From Nitrosomonadales bacterium (GTDB lineage Bacteria > Pseudomonadota > Gammaproteobacteria > Burkholderiales > Gallionellaceae): DNA of 64,000 nt. The translations under genes were made by a program, and so were the position numbers. Shown one piece after another: positions 7,116-16,625 of this stretch (position 1 is the stretch's first letter; every line of letters begins with the position of its first letter). The stretch lies in assembly GCA_023259055.1 (NCBI GenBank), contig JAHFQZ010000003.1:248001-312000 (forward strand), given 5' to 3'. Below the pieces are notes generated by a model. It was given only the letters and a program-made list of their open reading frames with translations, was not told where the DNA came from and searched no databases.

Positions 7116-8641
7116 GTGAGATCACGGCACCTGCCTACCGCATCATCCCCATCATTCCGGCGCTGAAGCCAGGCGCGATGGAAAGTGCCAGATCGTTTGT
7201 CGCGAACGATAAAATCCAGGAAACAATCGGCTTTCCCGGGCAATTGGTCGACAACTGGCATGACCGCGCAATTGTCAAAATGGGCGAACTGCTCGGCAAA
7301 TATCGTTCACTTAAAGTATATATGGATGCCTGCGTGCACTGCGGTGCATGTTCCGACAAGTGCCATTACTTCATCGGCACGCAAGACCCGAAAAACATGC
7401 CGGTTGCGCGCCAGGATTTGATGCGTAGCGTGTATCGCCGCTATTTCACATTGCCGGGCAAGCTCTTTCCGAAACTGGTCGGTGCGCGCGATTTGACGCG
7501 CGAAGTTCTCGACGAGTGGTACACCTATTTTTACCAATGTTCCGAATGCCGCCGTTGCTCGGTGTTCTGCCCCTATGGCATCGACACCGCCGAAGTAACC
7601 ATGGCGGCGCGCGAAATTCTTGATTCTGTGGGTTACGGCCAGAAGTATTCCAATGAGATCATCGGCAAGGTTCATAAGATAGGCAACAACCTTGGCCTGC
7701 CCGGCCCGGCGCTTCTGGACACTCTGCAAGGATTGGAAGAAGACGTTAAAGAAGCCTCGGGCTTCGACGTGCGCTTCCCGATTGACGTGAAGGGCGCTGA
7801 AGTTTTGCTGATCACGCCGTCCGCCGACTTCTTCGCCGAACCACACATCGACAGCCTGATCGGCTACGCCAAGGTGTTCCATGCCACCGGCACCAGCTGG
7901 ACTCTTTCTTCGAAAGCCTCAGAGGGGGGGAATTTCGGCTTGTTCATCGGCAATTACGAGCACATGCGCAAGATTGCACTCCGCATCCGCGAGGCAGCAC
8001 TCGAGCTTGGCGTGAAACGCATAGTGGTGGGAGAGTGCGGCCATGCATGGCGCGTCGCCTACAGTTTCTGGAACACGCTGACCGGGGTAGGCGAGGGTGC
8101 GGACGAGAACGACCGCTTCGCCATGATGTTGCAGAAACAGCTCGACCATCGCTACAAACAACCGGTGCATATCTGCGAATTCACCTGGGACATGATCGAA
8201 AAAGGCGCATTGTCCTTTGACAAAGAGGCTAATGATAAGCACATCATCACATTCCATGATTCATGCAATGTGGCACGCGGCTCACGTATGGGCGAATTTG
8301 CCGGAGGGCAGTTTGAAATTCCGCGCGACATCATCAAGGCGGTTGCGAATAATTTTGTTGAAATGTCGCTTGCTACCACACGTGAGCAGACGTTCTGCTG
8401 CGGCGGTGGTGGAGGGTTATTGACCGACGATTTGCTTGACCTGCGCGTCAAGGGTGCGCTGCCGCGCATGGAAGTGTTGCAGCAGGTTGTGGACGAGCAC
8501 GGAGTCAATTTCATGGCAACGATATGCGCCATCTGCAAAGCGCAGTTCACCAAGATCATGCCCATTTACGGATTTGATAGAAGAATGGTTGGCGGTGTTC
8601 ACCAACTGGTCAGCAATGCGATCAGGTTGGGTGCGAAATAA
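7112..8641 (+). CDS. dsrK: DsrK, HdrD-like iron-sulfur protein
   Basis: The 509-aa cytoplasmic catalytic subunit of DsrMKJOP is related to heterodisulfide reductase HdrD. Two [4Fe-4S] motifs are visible: CVHCGACSDKC from residue 74 and CSECRRCSVFCP from residue 143. The C-terminal CCG-type ligands for a special [4Fe-4S] cluster are seen in HDSCNVARG, TFCCGGGGG and CAICKAQF. It is proposed to act on DsrC trisulfide or disulfide. ATG at 7112 overlaps the dsrM stop, implying translational coupling. Confidence 0.97.
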   Translation: MSEITAPAYRIIPIIPALKPGAMESARSFVANDKIQETIGFPGQLVDNWHDRAIVKMGELLGKYRSLKVYMDACVHCGACSDKCHYFIGTQDPKNMPVARQDLMRSVYRRYFTLPGKLFPKLVGARDLTREVLDEWYTYFYQCSECRRCSVFCPYGIDTAEVTMAAREILDSVGYGQKYSNEIIGKVHKIGNNLGLPGPALLDTLQGLEEDVKEASGFDVRFPIDVKGAEVLLITPSADFFAEPHIDSLIGYAKVFHATGTSWTLSSKASEGGNFGLFIGNYEHMRKIALRIREAALELGVKRIVVGECGHAWRVAYSFWNTLTGVGEGADENDRFAMMLQKQLDHRYKQPVHICEFTWDMIEKGALSFDKEANDKHIITFHDSCNVARGSRMGEFAGGQFEIPRDIIKAVANNFVEMSLATTREQTFCCGGGGGLLTDDLLDLRVKGALPRMEVLQQVVDEHGVNFMATICAICKAQFTKIMPIYGFDRRMVGGVHQLVSNAIRLGAK

Positions 8642-8660
8642 CAATATTCCGGAGGCAGCT

Positions 8661-10631
8661 ATGTCATCAGCAATTGAAACACCACAAAAAATCACGTTTC
8701 GCCGCTTCAAGGATGGCGACAACAAGGTTCGCAAATTAAACCAGAAGATTTTTCAGGCGAGTTTTACGCATAAATGTCCGACCTACATTCAGTCTACTCC
8801 GCCTTGCCAGGGAAGTTGCCCGTCGGGAGAGGATATCCGAGGTTATCTGTCCATCATGCGCGGCACCGAGAAGCCGCCGATCGGAGCCGATGGCAAACCG
8901 GCGATGTCGTTGCAGGAATATGCATGGCGCCGTCTGACCGAGGCCAACCCGTTTCCGTCAGTGATGGGACGCGTCTGCCCGGCGCCGTGCGAGACCGGAT
9001 GTAACCGCAACGAGGTGGAAGACCATGTCGGCATCAATTCGGTGGAACACTTCCTCGGCGAATATGCCATCGCCAACAATCTGAAATTCAAGAAACCTGA
9101 CGTCGCTTCTTCAGGAAAAAAAGTGGCGATCCTTGGCGGCGGACCGGCCGGGCTGTCTTGCGCCTATCAGCTTGCGTTGAAGGGCCATGTAGTTACCATT
9201 TTCGATGAGCATGAATACCTCGGCGGCATGATGCGCTACGGTATTCCGGGCTTCCGTACCCCGCGCAATGTGCTGGACGCTGAAATACAGCGCATCCTCG
9301 ATCTGGGCGTGAAAACTCGATTGAAGACGCGCGTTGGCACCGACATCACAATGGAACAGATACGCAAGGAGTTCGACGCGGTATTCCTCGGCATGGGCGC
9401 GCAGTCAGGCCGTGCGCTGCCCATCGCCAATGCCGAAGCACCGAACGTGGTAACCGCGACCGCCTTTCTGAAAGCTTTCAACGACGGGCGCCTGCACCAT
9501 GTCGGCAAACGCGTAGTGGTGGTCGGCGGCGGCGATACCTCGATCGACGTAGCCACCGTAGCACGCCGTCTCGGCCACATCGCTCATGCAAAACCGACCG
9601 ACGCGGAACATGTCATCGCCGGACGCATGGCACACGATGTCGCCGATATTTCCGCCAAACAAGGCGCTGAAGTGACGCTGACCTCGGTGTTCAACATCGA
9701 CAAGATGCAGGCCAACAAGCACGAGATCGAGCAGGCTCTGGCGGAAGGCATCCACATTCGCGGCAGTCTGGCGCCAGTCGGCATCGTGCGGGGCGCGGAT
9801 GGCCGTGCCACCGCGCTCCGCGTAGTCCAATGCGAGGCCAAGATGACCGGTGGCAAGCTGGAGATCAAGAACATCGAGGGCAGCGAGCAGGACATCGAAG
9901 CCGACCTGATCGTTTCGGCGATCGGCCAGGCGGTGGATTTTACCGGCCTGGAACAATTCAACAACGGCAAGGGCGCGGTTTCGACCGACCGCAACTATGT
10001 GGTGAATGGACAGCAGGGCGTGTTTGCCGGCGGAGACGTGATCCGCCCGCATCTGCTGACCACTGCCATTGGCCACGGCTCGATAGCAGCGGACGGCATC
10101 CACAATTATTTGCTGGGGCACGACCTGGAGAAGCGCCCCAAGATCGACGCGCATCAGTTCGACTTGATGCGCAAGATGGTCGAAAAGGGCCTGGAAATAA
10201 AGGAGACGCATGAGCCGTTACGGGGTACGTACAACTCTAACATCGCGGTGCACAATTTCGACAACCGATCTGATCGCTATGTGATACCGCACGACAAGCT
10301 GTTTCTTGGACACTTCTCTTATGTGCCGCGCAATCAGCGCAACGTTGTTACGCTGGACAAGGAGCGCGCGCTGGGTAACTTCGAGGAACGCCTCGGGGTG
10401 CTGGATGAGAAGCAGGCAGCTGCCGAAGCTAAACGCTGCATGAGCTGTGGTTTGTGTTTCGAGTGTGATAACTGTGTGGTGTACTGCCCGCAAACCGCCG
10501 TGTACCGTGTCAAGAAAAACCAGTCAACGACCGGACGCTATGTGGATACTGATTACAACAAGTGTATCGGCTGCCATATCTGCGCAGATGTATGCCCGAC
10601 CGGTTACATTCAAATGGGTCTGGGTGAATAG
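8661..10631 (+). CDS. dsrL: DsrL, iron-sulfur flavoprotein NAD(P)H oxidoreductase
   Basis: The 656-aa protein is related to the small subunit of glutamate synthase. It has an N-terminal cysteine-rich domain (CPGxCE-like PAPCETGCNRNEVED), an FAD site (AILGGGPAGLSCAYQ), an NAD(P) site (VVVVGGGDTSIDVA) and C-terminal ferredoxin motifs (CMSCGLCFECDNCVVYCP, CIGCHICADVCP). In sulfur oxidisers DsrL interacts with DsrAB and serves as electron acceptor. ATG at 8661 has the RBS GGAGG; the frame is open further upstream but that part overlaps dsrK. Position between dsrK and dsrJ is as in purple sulfur bacteria. Confidence 0.96.
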   Translation: MSSAIETPQKITFRRFKDGDNKVRKLNQKIFQASFTHKCPTYIQSTPPCQGSCPSGEDIRGYLSIMRGTEKPPIGADGKPAMSLQEYAWRRLTEANPFPSVMGRVCPAPCETGCNRNEVEDHVGINSVEHFLGEYAIANNLKFKKPDVASSGKKVAILGGGPAGLSCAYQLALKGHVVTIFDEHEYLGGMMRYGIPGFRTPRNVLDAEIQRILDLGVKTRLKTRVGTDITMEQIRKEFDAVFLGMGAQSGRALPIANAEAPNVVTATAFLKAFNDGRLHHVGKRVVVVGGGDTSIDVATVARRLGHIAHAKPTDAEHVIAGRMAHDVADISAKQGAEVTLTSVFNIDKMQANKHEIEQALAEGIHIRGSLAPVGIVRGADGRATALRVVQCEAKMTGGKLEIKNIEGSEQDIEADLIVSAIGQAVDFTGLEQFNNGKGAVSTDRNYVVNGQQGVFAGGDVIRPHLLTTAIGHGSIAADGIHNYLLGHDLEKRPKIDAHQFDLMRKMVEKGLEIKETHEPLRGTYNSNIAVHNFDNRSDRYVIPHDKLFLGHFSYVPRNQRNVVTLDKERALGNFEERLGVLDEKQAAAEAKRCMSCGLCFECDNCVVYCPQTAVYRVKKNQSTTGRYVDTDYNKCIGCHICADVCPTGYIQMGLGE

Positions 10632-11002
10632 TGAGGCTATTGTTCGCATCCCTGCTGCTTTGCTTATGTATCCCTGCGGTTTTGGCTGCAGAAGCGAACA
10701 TGCCCAAGCGGGACATCGGCAGGGGCGGGCAATGCGTGGAAGACCCACAGTGGATGCGCAAGAACCATATGCACCTGCTCAAGCATCAGCGTGACGAGAC
10801 GGTGCGCAAAGGGATACGCGATGAGAATATTAGCCTGAAGAACTGCATCGAATGCCATGCCAGTACCAAGGACGACAGCGTGATCGCACGCGATGATAGT
10901 TTTTGTGTTGCGTGTCATCGTTATGAAGCGGTGAAGATTGATTGTTTCGAGTGCCATTCCGGCATGCGCAAGAGTGCCTGGATGCAGAGGAACACAAAAT
11001 GA
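10631..11002 (+). CDS. dsrJ: DsrJ, periplasmic triheme cytochrome c
   Basis: The 123-aa protein has an N-terminal signal or anchor helix (residues 1-20) and three CxxCH heme-binding motifs at residues 72-76, 92-96 and 105-109. Cys35 (GGQCVEDPQWMRKNHM) corresponds to the unusual cysteine ligand proposed for one DsrJ heme. It is the periplasmic electron carrier of DsrMKJOP. The start is a GTG at 10631 sharing one nucleotide with the dsrL stop. Confidence 0.96.
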   Translation: MRLLFASLLLCLCIPAVLAAEANMPKRDIGRGGQCVEDPQWMRKNHMHLLKHQRDETVRKGIRDENISLKNCIECHASTKDDSVIARDDSFCVACHRYEAVKIDCFECHSGMRKSAWMQRNTK

Positions 11003-11733
11003 ACGACATCGATATCCAGCGCAGAAGTTTTTTGAAGACTTCGCTCGGTGCGGCGGCAGTCGCCATCGCCCCCGGGATGTTGCTGATCGATGTGGCGCAT
11101 GGCAAACCGCAAACTGTCAATGGCCCCAAATCTGCCAATAGTAAGGTGCGCTGGGGCATGCTGATCAACACCACACAATGCAAATCAGGATGCAATGATT
11201 GCGTGACTGCCTGCAACCGGGAGAATGGCTTGTCTGGTGACACCAAGCCGACAGACTCGCAATGGATACGCAAGATTGAACTCAAGGATGACAGCAGCGG
11301 ACGCGATCTGTCGCTGCCGATGATGTGCCAGCATTGCGAGTACCCGCCCTGTGTAGATGTGTGCCCGACCACGGCATCGTTCAAGCGCGCGGATGGCATC
11401 GTGCTGGTCGATAAACATCGGTGCATCGGCTGCCGTTATTGCATGATGGCCTGTCCGTACAAGGCGCGTTCCTTTGTGCATGAACCATTACATGACCAGA
11501 AACCAGATGTGCCGCGCGGCAAGGGCACTGTGGAGGCATGTACCCTGTGTGTTCATCGCGTGGATCAGGGGCTGAAGCCTGCCTGTTCCGAAGCATGTCT
11601 GAACAAAGCTATCCTGTTTGGCGACCTGAACGATCCGGAAAGCGAGATATCCAGAAAGATCCGTAGCGTCGCTTCCGTGCAGGTGCGTGCCGATCTGCGG
11701 CTCAACCCCGGCATCCGTTACCAGGGGCTGTGA
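10999..11733 (+). CDS. dsrO: DsrO, periplasmic ferredoxin-like subunit (Tat-exported)
   Basis: The 244-aa iron-sulfur protein has a twin-arginine signal (RRSFLK, residues 8-13) and four ferredoxin-type cysteine groups, including CKSGCNDCVTACN, CQHCEYPPCVDVCP, CIGCRYCMMACP and CTLCVHRVDQGLKPAC. It links DsrJ hemes to DsrP on the outer face of the membrane. The ATG at 10999 overlaps the dsrJ stop by ATGA. Confidence 0.96.
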   Translation: MNDIDIQRRSFLKTSLGAAAVAIAPGMLLIDVAHGKPQTVNGPKSANSKVRWGMLINTTQCKSGCNDCVTACNRENGLSGDTKPTDSQWIRKIELKDDSSGRDLSLPMMCQHCEYPPCVDVCPTTASFKRADGIVLVDKHRCIGCRYCMMACPYKARSFVHEPLHDQKPDVPRGKGTVEACTLCVHRVDQGLKPACSEACLNKAILFGDLNDPESEISRKIRSVASVQVRADLRLNPGIRYQGL

Positions 11734-11735
11734 CC

Positions 11736-12917
11736 ATGCCTACACTTTCCTCGCTGCGATTCAAGAACCGCCTGTACTACGTGCTGCTGGCTGCTGGCGG
11801 ATTGGTGGCACTGGCTGGTCTGTATGCTGTACATCTGATGGAACATCACGGTCATATTATCACCGGCATGAACAACCAGATTGTGTGGGGTGTCCCGCAT
11901 GTGTTTGCAATATTTTTGATTGTCGCCGCCTCCGGTGTGCTCAACGTCGCCTCCATCGGCTCGGTGTTCGGCAAGGCGATCTACAAGGCTCGTGCGCCAT
12001 TGGCCAGCCTGCTGTCCATCGCGATGCTGGCGGGCGGCCTGTCAGTCTTGATGCTGGATTTGGGCAGGCCGGACCGCATCATCGTTGCCGCGACCAATTA
12101 CAACCCCACCTCAATGTTCGCCTGGAACATAGTGCTGTATTCCGGCATGTTCTCGCTGGTGTTCGTCTATCTGTGGACGATGATGGAACAGCGCATGAAT
12201 CGCTGGACGAAACCGGTGGGTTTCGCAGTGTTTGCCTGGCGCTTCATTCTTACCACCGGCACCGGTTTGATCTTCGCATTCCTTACTGCTCGGCAGGCTT
12301 ACGGATCTGCCTTGCTGCCGCCGATGTTTATCGTGCTGTCCTTCGCTTGGGGGCTGGCAGTGTTCCATGTGGTGCAGACAGTGATCTACGCTTGGAATGA
12401 GAAAACGCTCGACCCGGCGATCCTGCAACGCAAGAAAAACCTGTTGGGCGTGTTCGTCATCGGCTCGCTATACATGGTCGCCACCTATCATCTGACCAAC
12501 CTGTATTTCGCACATCAAGCAGGCTTCGAACGCTTCATCCTGCTTGAGGGTGGCGTCTATCCGAGGCTGTTCTGGTGGGGCTATGTATTGTTCGGCAGTC
12601 TGTTGCCGTTGTTGTTGATATTTTCTCCCGGTCTGGAAAAAACAAAGTATGTCATGGCAGCTTCATTGCTGGTCATACTGGGCAGCTTCGCGCTGCTGTA
12701 TGTGTTCATTATCGGCGGGCAAGCCTACCCTCTCAATATATTTCCGGGTTATCAGGTCAGCAGCAGTTTCGGCGACGGGCAGATTGCTACCTACCATCCT
12801 TCGCTGTATGAGTTTTTGCTGGGCTTTGGCGGACTGGCGATCGCTTTCATCATCACCACCGTCAGCGTGCGTGTGCTGAATTTCATGCCACAGGACAAAC
12901 CGTATATCTCGGACTGA
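11736..12917 (+). CDS. dsrP: DsrP, NrfD-like quinone-interacting membrane subunit
   Basis: The 393-aa polytopic membrane protein has around ten hydrophobic helices and belongs to the NrfD/PsrC family, lacking obvious heme ligands. It exchanges electrons with the quinone pool in DsrMKJOP. The ATG at 11736 is chosen; a GTG at 11730 overlapping the dsrO stop is an alternative two codons upstream. AGGGG lies at an acceptable distance. It is the last gene before a repeat-containing 160-bp gap. Confidence 0.95.
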   Translation: MPTLSSLRFKNRLYYVLLAAGGLVALAGLYAVHLMEHHGHIITGMNNQIVWGVPHVFAIFLIVAASGVLNVASIGSVFGKAIYKARAPLASLLSIAMLAGGLSVLMLDLGRPDRIIVAATNYNPTSMFAWNIVLYSGMFSLVFVYLWTMMEQRMNRWTKPVGFAVFAWRFILTTGTGLIFAFLTARQAYGSALLPPMFIVLSFAWGLAVFHVVQTVIYAWNEKTLDPAILQRKKNLLGVFVIGSLYMVATYHLTNLYFAHQAGFERFILLEGGVYPRLFWWGYVLFGSLLPLLLIFSPGLEKTKYVMAASLLVILGSFALLYVFIIGGQAYPLNIFPGYQVSSSFGDGQIATYHPSLYEFLLGFGGLAIAFIITTVSVRVLNFMPQDKPYISD

Positions 12918-12930
12918 TTGAAAACAGTTG

Positions 12931-13049
12931 TCCGTAGATTAACCAAGATTAGACGATGGATAGTAAAGCTGAACTTGATAACCTGTTGGGTGAGGAAGCT
13001 ATCATCAACAACAGTCCAAAAATCTGCGTGAATCTGCGTAATCTGCGGA
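12931..13049. repeat. Imperfect palindromic intergenic repeat, copy 1
   Basis: Arms TCCGTAGATTAACCAAGATT (12931-12950) and a right arm (13021-13049) built from repeated AATCTGCGT units ending in TCTGCGGA are inverted relative to each other, separated by about 70 nt. The same sequence type recurs at 15095-15175, so the two copies bracket dsrN and the DUF4202 gene. Similar AATCTGCG-type palindromes are common dispersed intergenic elements in proteobacterial genomes (knowledge, not searched). It may act as a transcript-stabilising or attenuating hairpin between dsrP and dsrN. Confidence 0.7.
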
Positions 13050-13077
13050 TCCAGTTTTGATTCTTTCAGGGGCTGCC

Positions 13078-14487
13078 ATGAACCGTATGCTGATTTCGGC
13101 AGCACATAAATCCTCGGGGAAAACCATGGTCAGCATCGGTCTGTGTGCCGCGATGAAGGCGCGCGGCCTCGTCGTGCAGCCATTCAAGAAAGGCCCGGAT
13201 TACATCGACCCGATGTGGCTAAGCCAAGCCGCCGGGCACGCCTGCCGCAACCTCGACCTGTACTTGATGGAACGCGACGACATCGTCGCTACCTTCGCGC
13301 GCCACAGTGCGGAAGTGAATCTGGTCGAAGGAAACAAGGGGCTCTACGACGGTCTCGCGCTGGACGGCAGCAACAGCAATGCCGCACTGGCGAAGCTGCT
13401 CGACCTGCCGGTATTTCTGGTGATCGACGCGCGCGGCATGACGCGCGGCATCGCGCCACTGATCCTCGGCTATCAGGCATTCGACCGCGACATCAATATT
13501 GCCGGGGTGATCCTCAACAACCTAGGCGGCAGCCGGCATGAAGCCAAGCTGCGCGAGGTCATTGAACATTACACTGATGTGCCGGTGATCGGCGCGATCC
13601 ATCACGACGAGCGGCTTAGCATCGTCGAACGCCATCTCGGCCTGATGCCCAGCAACGAATCGCATGTGGCTACTGCCAAGATCAAACAAATCGGCGAAGC
13701 CATCGCGGAACAGGTCGATCTGGACAAGCTGCTTGAACTGTCGCAAAAGACACCACTGGATGTGCCGCACAAGGCCGAGGTTAGTCCGCTGCCTATCGGC
13801 GAAAAAGTGCGCATCGGCATCGCGCGCGACCGCGCTTTCGGTTTCTACTATGCTGACGATCTCGACGCGCTGGAAGCGGCGGGAGCGGAGCTGATGCCGT
13901 TCGACGCGTTGCGCGATGCACACCTGCCGGAAGTGGATGCGCTATACATCGGAGGCGGTTTTCCTGAAATGTGTGCCGCTGAGCTGGAAGCCAACATCAC
14001 ACTGCGTACGCAGATCAAACAGGCCATCGAGAACGGCATGCCTGCCTATGCCGAATGCGGCGGGTTGATGTATCTGTCGCGCAGTATCGAATTTCAGGGG
14101 CGCACATATCAGATGGTCGGCGCGATCCCCGGCGATGTGAAGATGCACGACAAACCCATCGGTCGCGGCTACGTGCATCTGCGGGAAGATGATGCACATC
14201 CGTGGCCTCGCCCTAACGCACCTGCAAGGCAGATTAAGGCGCACGAGTTTCATTATTCAAGCCTTGAAAATCTTCCGCCAGACTCCCACTTCGCTTACCA
14301 TGTCGAGCGTGGCTACGGTGTAAACGGAGAGAGTGACGGCCTCGTGCTGCACAACCTGCTGGCTTCTTACACGCACCTGCGTACCATCGGCAGTTGCTAC
14401 TGGGCCACGCGCTTCGTCTCATTTATTCGGCGAAAACGGGAACAACGACATATAGAATCAACTCATTCCAACGAACAAGCAATATGA
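13078..14487 (+). CDS. dsrN: DsrN, siroheme amidase (CbiA-like)
   Basis: The 469-aa protein resembles cobyrinic acid a,c-diamide synthase: N-terminal P-loop region (SAAHKSSGKTMVSIGL, KKGPDYIDPMWLS) and a C-terminal class-I glutamine amidotransferase-like domain with the nucleophile region AYAECGGLMYLS. In dsr organisms it amidates siroheme to the siroamide found in DsrAB. ATG at 13078 follows CAGGGG. The stop overlaps the next gene start, so the two are translationally coupled. Confidence 0.93.
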   Translation: MNRMLISAAHKSSGKTMVSIGLCAAMKARGLVVQPFKKGPDYIDPMWLSQAAGHACRNLDLYLMERDDIVATFARHSAEVNLVEGNKGLYDGLALDGSNSNAALAKLLDLPVFLVIDARGMTRGIAPLILGYQAFDRDINIAGVILNNLGGSRHEAKLREVIEHYTDVPVIGAIHHDERLSIVERHLGLMPSNESHVATAKIKQIGEAIAEQVDLDKLLELSQKTPLDVPHKAEVSPLPIGEKVRIGIARDRAFGFYYADDLDALEAAGAELMPFDALRDAHLPEVDALYIGGGFPEMCAAELEANITLRTQIKQAIENGMPAYAECGGLMYLSRSIEFQGRTYQMVGAIPGDVKMHDKPIGRGYVHLREDDAHPWPRPNAPARQIKAHEFHYSSLENLPPDSHFAYHVERGYGVNGESDGLVLHNLLASYTHLRTIGSCYWATRFVSFIRRKREQRHIESTHSNEQAI

Positions 14488-15086
14488 TGCGGGAACATTA
14501 TCAAGCCACTATCGCCGCTTTTGACCGAGCCAACGCAGTAGACCCCAACAAGGAAATATTTGAGGGCAACACATATCCAAAAGAGCTGCTCTACGCGCAG
14601 CGCATGAGCCAGATGCAGGAACGCTACGCACCGGAGGCATCCGAGGCGGTGAAGCTTGCGGTGCGCGCCCAACACATCCAGCGCTGGAAGATTCCGCGTA
14701 GCGAGTTTGCGATGGACAGGCAGGGTTATCTGCAATGGCGCACCGGGCTTTACAGGTTCCATGCCGAAACCGCCGGGCGCATCATGCAAGAAACCGGTTA
14801 TGACGATGCGATGGTAACCCGCGTCAAGTCTATCGTCAGCAAGAAAGGCTTGAAGATTAATTCGGAGACGCAATTGATGGAAGACGTAGCGGACTTGGTA
14901 TTTATCGAACATTACATGATCGGATTCGCCAGCCAGCATCCGGAGTATGACGAAGCAAAATGGATAGAGATTATTCGCAAGACATGGCAGAAGATGTCCT
15001 CTCGTGCGCATGAGTTCGTACTCGCGGGCAGGATCAAACTGCCGGAGGCGCTGGCGCCACTGATTCTGAAAGCGGTGAAATCATAA
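14484..15086 (+). CDS. DUF4202-family protein coupled to dsrN
   Basis: The 200-aa soluble protein has the features of DUF4202 as I recall them: FDRANAVDPN at the start, YPKELLYAQRMSQM, RAQHIQRWKIPRSEF, YRFHAETAGRI and FIEHYMIGFA. The conserved histidines recall an HD-type metal site, but this is inference. Two adjacent ATGs (14484 and 14487) are possible starts; both overlap the dsrN stop. It is the only non-dsr gene between dsrN and cysG. The function is unknown; genetic coupling suggests a link to siroheme amidation or the regulation of sulfur oxidation. Confidence 0.8.
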   Translation: MMREHYQATIAAFDRANAVDPNKEIFEGNTYPKELLYAQRMSQMQERYAPEASEAVKLAVRAQHIQRWKIPRSEFAMDRQGYLQWRTGLYRFHAETAGRIMQETGYDDAMVTRVKSIVSKKGLKINSETQLMEDVADLVFIEHYMIGFASQHPEYDEAKWIEIIRKTWQKMSSRAHEFVLAGRIKLPEALAPLILKAVKS

Positions 15087-15094
15087 AGGCTTAA

Positions 15095-15175
15095 TCCACA
15101 GATTACACAGATTACGCAAGATTAAAACCAACCAACAACCACGCATTAATCTGCGAGAATCTGTGTAATCTGCGG
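15095..15175. repeat. Imperfect palindromic intergenic repeat, copy 2
   Basis: Left arm 15095-15125 (TCCACAGATTACACAGATTA and on) and right arm 15146-15175 (ending GTGTAATCTGCGGA) are near-perfect inverted repeats about 30 nt long with a 20-nt AC-rich loop (ACCAACCAACAACC). It is the compact form of the element at 12931-13049. It can fold into a strong hairpin between the DUF4202 gene and cysG, but no T-run follows, so it is not a simple terminator. Confidence 0.75.
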
Positions 15176-15194
15176 ACAAAGGGTTTTCAAGCTC

Positions 15195-16592
15195 ATGGAC
15201 TATTTACCAATTTTCGTCAGCGTCAAAAACAAACTCTGCCTCGTGGTCGGTGGCGGCGAAGTCGCTAAACGTAAGGCGGGTGTGTTACTGGGAGCAGGGG
15301 CGAGAGTACGCATCGTGGCGCCGGAGATCGAGCCTTCACTGGCCGATTTGCCGCACGTCGAAGCCATCGTCGCGCGTTTCGAGGCGCAGCATCTCGAAGG
15401 CGTAACACTGGTCATCGCTGCAACCAATAACCGAGCGGTCAACCTTCAAGTCTCTGAACTGGCGCAGGCACGCAACATCCAGGTGAACGTGGTGGACGAT
15501 CCTGGATTGTGCAGTTTCATCATGCCCGCTATCCTCGACCGGTCGCCATTGATGGTGGCATTCTCCAGCGGCGGCGCATCGCCGGTGCTGACACGCATGA
15601 TGCGCGGCAAGCTGGAATCTATCATCCCGCAGAGCTACAGCCGTCTGGCCGCTTTTGCCGAACGCTTCCGCGAGCTCGCCAAACGACGCATCACCAATCC
15701 GGCGAAACGCCGTATCTTCTGGGAGAACGCGCTGGAAGGTGTGGTTGCCGAAAAGGTGCTGGCCGGCGACGAGGATAGTGCGGAAGCGATGCTGCAACAG
15801 ATGCTGGAGAATGAGGACAACATTCGGCGCGGTGAGGTGTATCTGGTTGGCGCGGGCCCCGGTGATCCCGATCTGCTGACTTTCCGTGCGCTGCGCCTGA
15901 TGCAGAAGGCCGATGTGGTGGTGTATGACAATCTGGTGTCCAAACCTATTGTCGAGATGGCGCGGCGCGAAGCGCAGCGCATCTTTGTCGGCAAAAAGCG
16001 CGCCGACCACACCATGCGTCAGGAGGAGATCAACGAGTTGCTGGTTCGCTTGGCCAAGGAAGGCAAACGCGTGTTACGCCTCAAGGGCGGCGACCCGTTC
16101 ATTTTCGGGCGCGGCGGAGAAGAGATCGAAACGCTCGCCGAACACGGCATCCTGTTTCAGGTCGTGCCAGGAATCACAGCAGCGTCGGGTGTTTCCGCTT
16201 ATGCAGGCATCCCGTTGACCCATCGCGACCATGCGCAATCCTGCATATTCGTTACCGGCCATTTGAAGGACGGCAGCATGAATCTTGACTGGGATGCGCT
16301 TGCACGGCCTAAGCAGACTGTCGTGGTGTATATGGGGTTGCACGGACTGGAGATTCTCTGTGCTGAACTCATCAATCATGGTCTGCCGGACACCACACCC
16401 ATCGCCATCGTGCAGCAGGGCACCACGCAGAACCAGCGCGTCATCACCGGCACATTGGCGACACTGCCCGGAATCGCGCAAATTGAAAAGCCGCAAGCCC
16501 CAACTTTGATCATCGTCGGCGGGGTAGTCACACTCAGGAAGAAACTGGCTTGGTTCAAACCAAAACTTTCAGAGAAGTCAGTTAGTGAATAG
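15195..16592 (+). CDS. cysG: CysG, siroheme synthase (trifunctional)
   Basis: The 465-aa protein fuses a precorrin-2 dehydrogenase/ferrochelatase half (residues 1-210, with [14 protein letters not shown]) to a uroporphyrinogen-III methyltransferase half (from about residue 215, [41 protein letters not shown]). It makes siroheme from uroporphyrinogen III, the cofactor of DsrAB. Its position next to dsrN suggests dedicated cofactor supply to the sulfite reductase, although the enzyme can also serve assimilatory pathways. The ATG at 15195 lies 20 nt after the palindromic repeat. Confidence 0.96.
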   Translation: MDYLPIFVSVKNKLCLVVGGGEVAKRKAGVLLGAGARVRIVAPEIEPSLADLPHVEAIVARFEAQHLEGVTLVIAATNNRAVNLQVSELAQARNIQVNVVDDPGLCSFIMPAILDRSPLMVAFSSGGASPVLTRMMRGKLESIIPQSYSRLAAFAERFRELAKRRITNPAKRRIFWENALEGVVAEKVLAGDEDSAEAMLQQMLENEDNIRRGEVYLVGAGPGDPDLLTFRALRLMQKADVVVYDNLVSKPIVEMARREAQRIFVGKKRADHTMRQEEINELLVRLAKEGKRVLRLKGGDPFIFGRGGEEIETLAEHGILFQVVPGITAASGVSAYAGIPLTHRDHAQSCIFVTGHLKDGSMNLDWDALARPKQTVVVYMGLHGLEILCAELINHGLPDTTPIAIVQQGTTQNQRVITGTLATLPGIAQIEKPQAPTLIIVGGVVTLRKKLAWFKPKLSEKSVSE

Positions 16593-16625
16593 CCATAACC
16601 AATTAACCCGTTAAGGAGAAACAGG

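Noticed and set aside
12956..13060. Short ORF (about 34 codons, starting MDSKAELDNLL) inside the palindromic repeat upstream of dsrN
   Set aside because: No RBS, and its second half is repeat sequence; frames through this repeat give spurious peptides on both strands.
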